This document shows positions 59,707-64,000 of a stretch of DNA of 64,000 nucleotides, piece by piece. The position numbers and the translations under genes were made by a program. Location: NCBI RefSeq assembly GCF_023702715.1, contig NZ_CP098480.1, forward strand, positions 1,798,001 through 1,862,000. Reading direction: 5' to 3'. Every line of letters begins with the position of its first letter. Position 1 is the first letter of the stretch. Source of the stretch: Acinetobacter sp. C32I. GTDB lineage: Bacteria; Pseudomonadota; Gammaproteobacteria; Pseudomonadales; Moraxellaceae. The notes under the pieces were generated by a model. That model was not told where the DNA came from. It made no database searches and saw only the letters and a program-made list of their open reading frames with translations.

Positions 59707-60921
59707 ATGAAAAACGCTTATATCATCGATGCCATCCGCACTCCATTCGGTCGTTATGCAGGCGGTCTTGCACCTGTACGTGCCGATGACTTGGGAGCCA
59801 TTCCGATTCAAGCCTTGATGCAACGTAATCCAAGTATCGGCTGGCAGCAAGTCGATGATGTGATCTATGGCTGTGCCAATCAGGCGGGTGAAGACAATCG
59901 CAATGTCGGACGCATGTCAGCCTTATTGGCAGGCTTACCTTATCAAGTGCCTGCCACCACGGTGAACCGTTTATGTGGCTCATCCCTAGATGCCATTGCC
60001 ATGGCTGCTCGTGCCATTAAAGCCAATGAAGCTGATTTGATTATTGCAGGCGGTGTCGAGAGTATGAGCCGTGCCCCTTATGTGATGGGCAAATCCGACA
60101 TTGCTTTTGGTCGTAGTCAAAAGATTGAAGACACCACCATGGGCTGGCGTTTTATCAATCCAAAACTGAAAGAACTGTATGGCGTAGATAGCATGCCGCA
60201 AACCGCAGAAAACGTGGCGGAACAATTCAATATTAATCGTGCTGATCAAGATCAGTTTGCGCTTAACAGCCAACAACGTACTGCAACTGCACAAGCCAAA
60301 GGTTTCTTTGCTCGTGAAATCATCCCTGTGACGATTCCACAGCGTAAAGGTGATGCAGTTGTGGTGGATACTGATGAGCATCCACGTGCATCAACCACCT
60401 TAGAAGCATTAACCAAACTCAAAGGTGTGGTTAAAGCCGAGGGGACGGTCACGGCGGGTAATGCCTCTGGAATTAATGATGGCGCAGCAGCGTTGCTGAT
60501 TGCTTCAGACGAAGCGGTTGAAAAATATCAGCTCAAACCACGTGCAAAAATTATTGCGGCAACCACAGTTGGGGTTGAACCACGGATTATGGGCTTTGCA
60601 CCTGCACCTGCAATCAAAAAATTACTGAAACAAGCCAATCTTTCTTTAGTGCAGATGGATGTGATTGAGTTGAATGAAGCCTTTGCCGCACAAGCTTTAG
60701 CCGTGACTCGTGATTTAGGTTTGAGTGATGACGATGCACGTATCAACCCAAATGGGGGTGCGATTGCTTTGGGTCATCCTTTAGGTGCCTCGGGTGCGCG
60801 TCTAGTCACCACCGCATTGAATCAACTTGAACAGATCAAAGGCCAGTATGCCTTGTGTTCAATGTGTATCGGTGTTGGTCAAGGGATTGCCTTGATTATT
60901 CAACGTATCGAACAAAATTAA
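59707..60921 (+). CDS. catF: 3-oxoadipyl-CoA thiolase CatF
   Basis: 404 residues. It cleaves 3-oxoadipyl-CoA to succinyl-CoA and acetyl-CoA, the last step of the pathway. Thiolase catalytic residues: Cys in VNRLCGSSLDAI, His in GGAIALGHPLGASGAR, second Cys in CSMCIGVGQG. The opening KNAYIIDAIRTPFGRYAGGL matches CatF/PcaF. PcaF is the near-identical paralogue; position decides the name. Confidence 0.94.
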   Translation: MKNAYIIDAIRTPFGRYAGGLAPVRADDLGAIPIQALMQRNPSIGWQQVDDVIYGCANQAGEDNRNVGRMSALLAGLPYQVPATTVNRLCGSSLDAIAMAARAIKANEADLIIAGGVESMSRAPYVMGKSDIAFGRSQKIEDTTMGWRFINPKLKELYGVDSMPQTAENVAEQFNINRADQDQFALNSQQRTATAQAKGFFAREIIPVTIPQRKGDAVVVDTDEHPRASTTLEALTKLKGVVKAEGTVTAGNASGINDGAAALLIASDEAVEKYQLKPRAKIIAATTVGVEPRIMGFAPAPAIKKLLKQANLSLVQMDVIELNEAFAAQALAVTRDLGLSDDDARINPNGGAIALGHPLGASGARLVTTALNQLEQIKGQYALCSMCIGVGQGIALIIQRIEQN

Positions 60922-60931
60922 GGAAGAGTGA

Positions 60932-61705
60932 ATGTCAGTTTTTCAATCCGCCGATGCACAGATCAACTATCAAACTTTTGGCGATCCCAGCTCCCCTGCA
61001 CTGCTGTTTTCCAACTCTTTGGGCACTAACTATGGTATGTGGCAAAAGCAGTTCAATTATTTTAAAGAACACTTTTATGTGATTTGTTATGACACACGCG
61101 GTCATGGTTCATCTTCAACACCAACAGGCCCATATACGCTGCAACAACTCGGTGAAGATGTCATTCACCTACTCGATCATTTAAAGATTGAAAAAGCCAA
61201 TTTCTGTGGTATTTCCATGGGTGGAATAACAGGTCAATGGCTGGCGATCCATTATCCAGAGCGTTTTCAGCGTGTGGTTGTGAGTAATACCGCTGCGAAG
61301 ATTGGACAGGAACAAGCTTGGCTGGATCGTGCCCAACTGGTTCGAAAGCAAGGTTTAGTTCCAATCGCTACCACAGCAGCTTCACGCTGGTTTACAGATC
61401 CCTTTATCCAAAGTCATCCTGCAATCGTCAATAATCTGTGTAACGACTTAAGTGCTGGCAGCGCAAATGGTTATGCCAATTGTTGTGAGGCTTTGGCTAA
61501 AGCGGATGTCCGTGATCAACTCAAAGACATCCACATTCCAATTTTGGTGATTACAGGGATGCAAGACCCTGTCACTACAGTGGCAGACGGTCAATTTATG
61601 CAACAGCAGATACCACAATCGAAACTGGTCGAAATCAATGCCTCACATATTTCAAATATTGAATGTCCCGAGGCATTTAATGTAGCGCTTGAAAATTTTT
61701 TATAG
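60932..61705 (+). CDS. catD: 3-oxoadipate enol-lactonase CatD
   Basis: 257 residues. Hydrolyses 3-oxoadipate enol-lactone to 3-oxoadipate. Alpha/beta hydrolase with nucleophile Ser95 in CGISMGGITG, LLFSNSLGTNYGMW near the oxyanion hole, Asp in ITGMQDPVT and His in NASHISNIE. GGAAGAG precedes the ATG, 10 bases after catF. Last gene of the operon; a terminator follows 16 bases on. Confidence 0.95.
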   Translation: MSVFQSADAQINYQTFGDPSSPALLFSNSLGTNYGMWQKQFNYFKEHFYVICYDTRGHGSSSTPTGPYTLQQLGEDVIHLLDHLKIEKANFCGISMGGITGQWLAIHYPERFQRVVVSNTAAKIGQEQAWLDRAQLVRKQGLVPIATTAASRWFTDPFIQSHPAIVNNLCNDLSAGSANGYANCCEALAKADVRDQLKDIHIPILVITGMQDPVTTVADGQFMQQQIPQSKLVEINASHISNIECPEAFNVALENFL

Positions 61706-61721
61706 TGATTTGATGGTTGAT

Positions 61722-61748
61722 AAAAGGGATAATTGTTATCCCTTTTTT
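61722..61748 (+). terminator. Intrinsic terminator of the cat operon
   Basis: GGGATAA and TTATCCC pair around a 3-base loop, flanked by AAAA and followed by six T. It closes catBCAIJFD. Confidence 0.9.
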
Positions 61749-61840
61749 ATTGCTCAACGAAAAAGATCTTCACCACTTTCACCTTCAAAAATGTATTGTT
61801 CTTTTTCAAGGATTAAACCTATTAGAACCAATTCACTCAT

Positions 61841-61861
61841 TTAAAAGGTATAAAGATATAC
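61841..61861 (+). promoter_or_regulatory. CatM-like operator element before the acylase gene
   Basis: It reads TTAAAAGGTATA, then AAG and ATATAC. It agrees at 19 of 21 bases with the element before the porin gene and shares the 12-base core with the catM-catB operator. It lies 139-159 bases ahead of the acylase TTG. The rest of the gap 61749-61999 holds no gene. Confidence 0.5.
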
Positions 61862-61999
61862 CCAGCAAATAGTGGAAAATTACAGAGATAAATAACAATA
61901 ATTTTAAATAAAGAATCAGCACAATATTTACTGATTCTTTATTCAGCAGGCTTTTAAAAAGTACGCTCTTTCAAAAATAATGAAACAAGGATATTTCAA

Positions 62000-64000
62000 T
62001 TGAAAAATCAAAGTTCGAACTACCCACCTTTCCCTACTCGACTGTTACTCAAGTCTGGCATGTTTAGTTGTTTATTGTTTGTGATCGGCTGTCACTCCTC
62101 AACACAGGCCGACTCTATCTCGGCACAAAAACAAATCACAATTAAGCGTGATCACTATGGAACACCACATATTTATGCCAAGGATACTTTTGGCCTTTTT
62201 TACGGTTATGGCTATGCCGTCGCAACAGATCGTTTATTTCAGATGGAAATGTCAAAACGTACAGGTTTAGGCACGGTCGCTGAAGTATTGGGTCCCGATT
62301 ATGTGCAATATGATATTGCAACGCATAGTCGCTTTAACCCTGAAAATATCAGACAACAAATTGCGCGACTCTCCCCTGAAGACCGTGCAATTTTTGAGGG
62401 TTATGCAGCAGGTTTCAATAAACGCGTCAAAGAAGTTTTAGCCAATCCAGCACTCATGCCAAAAGAATTTGTTGATTATGGCTTTAAACCCTCAAGCTGG
62501 GAAACAGAAGACATCGCAATGGTTTGGGTCGGTCTTATTCTCAATCGCTTCTTTTCAGCAAGTTCAGAAGTTTCAAACTTAGACTTGCTCACCCAACTAC
62601 AAAAAGAAAAAGGTCAAGCTGAGGGTCTTAAAGTCTATCAACAATTACGCTGGCTAGATGATCCAAAAGCACCAACAATTATTCAGTCTGAACAAGCCCC
62701 ACAATTTTCAGCACGACAGCAAACTATCCCGAAAAAGGTTTTGCCTATCTCCAATCAGGCAGCAGAAAAATATTTGGCACAAGTACGTATTGCGCTGGGT
62801 AAAAGCGTGATTGATGGTGTTCCAACAGCCAGCAATGCCTGGGTGGTAAAGGGAGATAAGACCATTGAGGGCCAGACTGTTTTATATAATGGTCCCCAAC
62901 AAGGCTGGTATACCCCTGCGATTACCTATGCCATTGGCCTGCACGGCGCTGGCTATGACCTAACAGGTATTACCCCTGTCGGTTTACCTGCAATTTTATT
63001 TGGCACCAATGGCAAAATCGCATGGGGTTCTACGGTAGGCTCACTCGATACTAACGATGTTTACCAACTCACTCTAAATCCAAGCAATTCAAAAGAATAT
63101 TTATACAAAGGCGCGTATATTCCATTTGAGCACAAGCAAGTAAAAATAAAAGTTAAGAATCAGGCCGACCATATTTTAGATGTTTATAAGAGCAAACAAG
63201 GTTTTGTCAGCACATGGGATGAAAAAAATCACACCGCCTATGCACAAAAACGTAGCTGGGAAGGTGTAGAAATTGAAACCTTGTTAGGCTGGGCCAATGC
63301 AGCCAAGGCCAGCAACTGGGATGAGTTTCTTGCCCAAGCCAAACATGTCGCTGCCTCTATAACTTGGTTCTATGCCGATACTAAAGACAATATCGGGGTA
63401 GCTGCTTTAGGCCGTTTACCGATCCGCCCTGAAAATCAGCACATTCAGCTTCCAGCCTTAGGTGATGGATCAATGGAATGGCAAGGTTTCTACGATTTCT
63501 CACATAATCCAAAACAATATAATCCTGAGAAAGGTTATATCAGTAGTTGGAATAATAAAGCATATGCAGGTTTACGTTCTGACTCTTCGAATTTCTCATA
63601 TGTTGATCGTGTCAATGAACTGATCGAACCATTGGAAAGCAAACCAAAGTTAAGCCAGCAAGAGATTTGGGACATCAATAAAACAGGTGCTTGGTCGGAT
63701 CTAAATGCGCGCTATTTTATTCCCTCTATGATCAAGGCCGCACAAAGTGACAAAGCTTCTGCTCAGGCTAAAAAAGTCGCACTGCTATTGGCAGAATGGG
63801 ATCTAAAATTACGCCCAGATCGTGAAGGGAAATATTATCAAAGTGCAGCGCCAGCGATTATGCGTGCATGGCTGAATCAGATGATTATCTTGGTATTAAA
63901 ACCGAACTTATCCGAAAGTATTTATCAGCGTTATACCGATACGCTTTATCCCGTCAATAATGATCCACGTAGTGCCCAGCCAGCCAGCGCCTCAAAATTA
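62000..64000 (+). CDS. Penicillin-acylase-family lipoprotein, 3' end beyond the window
   Basis: 667 residues are in view, with no stop before the right edge. Ntn-hydrolase of the penicillin/acyl-homoserine-lactone acylase family: the alpha chain has RDHYGTPHIYA and GYGYAVATDRLFQMEMSKRT. Autocleavage leaves nucleophile Ser278 in TASNAWVV, then VLYNGPQQGW and AWGSTVGSLDTNDVY. The start is TTG at 62000 with AAGGA 8 bases upstream; the next in-frame ATG (62060) would truncate the export signal. That signal ends in the lipobox VIGC, Cys31, so the enzyme is probably a lipoprotein. Most family members are soluble periplasmic. Substrate unknown; amides of aromatic acids or acyl-homoserine lactones are candidates. 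Confidence 0.85.
   Translation, partial: MKNQSSNYPPFPTRLLLKSGMFSCLLFVIGCHSSTQADSISAQKQITIKRDHYGTPHIYAKDTFGLFYGYGYAVATDRLFQMEMSKRTGLGTVAEVLGPDYVQYDIATHSRFNPENIRQQIARLSPEDRAIFEGYAAGFNKRVKEVLANPALMPKEFVDYGFKPSSWETEDIAMVWVGLILNRFFSASSEVSNLDLLTQLQKEKGQAEGLKVYQQLRWLDDPKAPTIIQSEQAPQFSARQQTIPKKVLPISNQAAEKYLAQVRIALGKSVIDGVPTASNAWVVKGDKTIEGQTVLYNGPQQGWYTPAITYAIGLHGAGYDLTGITPVGLPAILFGTNGKIAWGSTVGSLDTNDVYQLTLNPSNSKEYLYKGAYIPFEHKQVKIKVKNQADHILDVYKSKQGFVSTWDEKNHTAYAQKRSWEGVEIETLLGWANAAKASNWDEFLAQAKHVAASITWFYADTKDNIGVAALGRLPIRPENQHIQLPALGDGSMEWQGFYDFSHNPKQYNPEKGYISSWNNKAYAGLRSDSSNFSYVDRVNELIEPLESKPKLSQQEIWDINKTGAWSDLNARYFIPSMIKAAQSDKASAQAKKVALLLAEWDLKLRPDREGKYYQSAAPAIMRAWLNQMIILVLKPNLSESIYQRYTDTLYPVNNDPRSAQPASASKL

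Overview
The window looks like a chromosomal segment of an Acinetobacter species. This is an inference from gene content and order: a type VI secretion module ending in a TagX-like peptidase, a gdhA-astCADBE arginine catabolic block, and a CatM-controlled catechol branch of the beta-ketoadipate pathway with its own catIJFD genes. Base composition is AT-leaning with Acinetobacter-like codon use. I found no insertion sequence, CRISPR array, rRNA or tRNA.

Layout. 1-2.2 kb: end of a T6SS cluster (tssL, a membrane-anchored Pro/Ala-rich protein, tagX). 2.3-7.0 kb: a PAP2 phosphatase and a large Pls-type single-module NRPS, a candidate maker of a cationic homopolymer, with a leader hairpin over its ribosome binding site. 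7.2-11.0 kb: pqiA1-pqiA2-pqiB-pqiC envelope lipid transport operon. 11.3-21.1 kb: amino acid permease, astE-B-D-A-C, glutamate dehydrogenase and a divergent Lrp/AsnC regulator. These genes together convert arginine to glutamate and 2-oxoglutarate. 21.2-25.8 kb: malic enzyme, a long non-coding stretch with the wreck of a small TrbK-like lipoprotein gene, then an SDR and an amidohydrolase. 26.2-31.1 kb: a TonB-dependent siderophore receptor with a small exported partner, an AraC regulator, an alpha/beta hydrolase and a 36-residue membrane protein. 31.4-33.8 kb: fadE. 34.2-43.0 kb: an MdtABC/MuxABC-type RND efflux operon with its own outer membrane channel.

43.2-52.8 kb holds two iron-uptake units that converge on one terminator. 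The first is a FecI-FecR-receptor surface-signalling system. The second is a receptor operon with DUF3649, PepSY and DUF3325 membrane proteins behind a near-perfect Fur box. 53.0-61.7 kb: an OprD-type porin, catM, and catB-C-A-I-J-F-D, which take catechol to succinyl-CoA and acetyl-CoA. A penicillin-acylase-family lipoprotein follows and runs off the right edge.

The points most worth following are: (a) the Pls-like synthetase and its leader hairpin; (b) a 12-base core, TTAAAAGGTATA, found in front of the porin, between catM and catB, and in front of the acylase, which suggests one CatM regulon; (c) a tandem three-hairpin element between catJ and catF; (d) catA lying inside the catBC-IJFD operon; (e) the small-gene and pseudogene finds.
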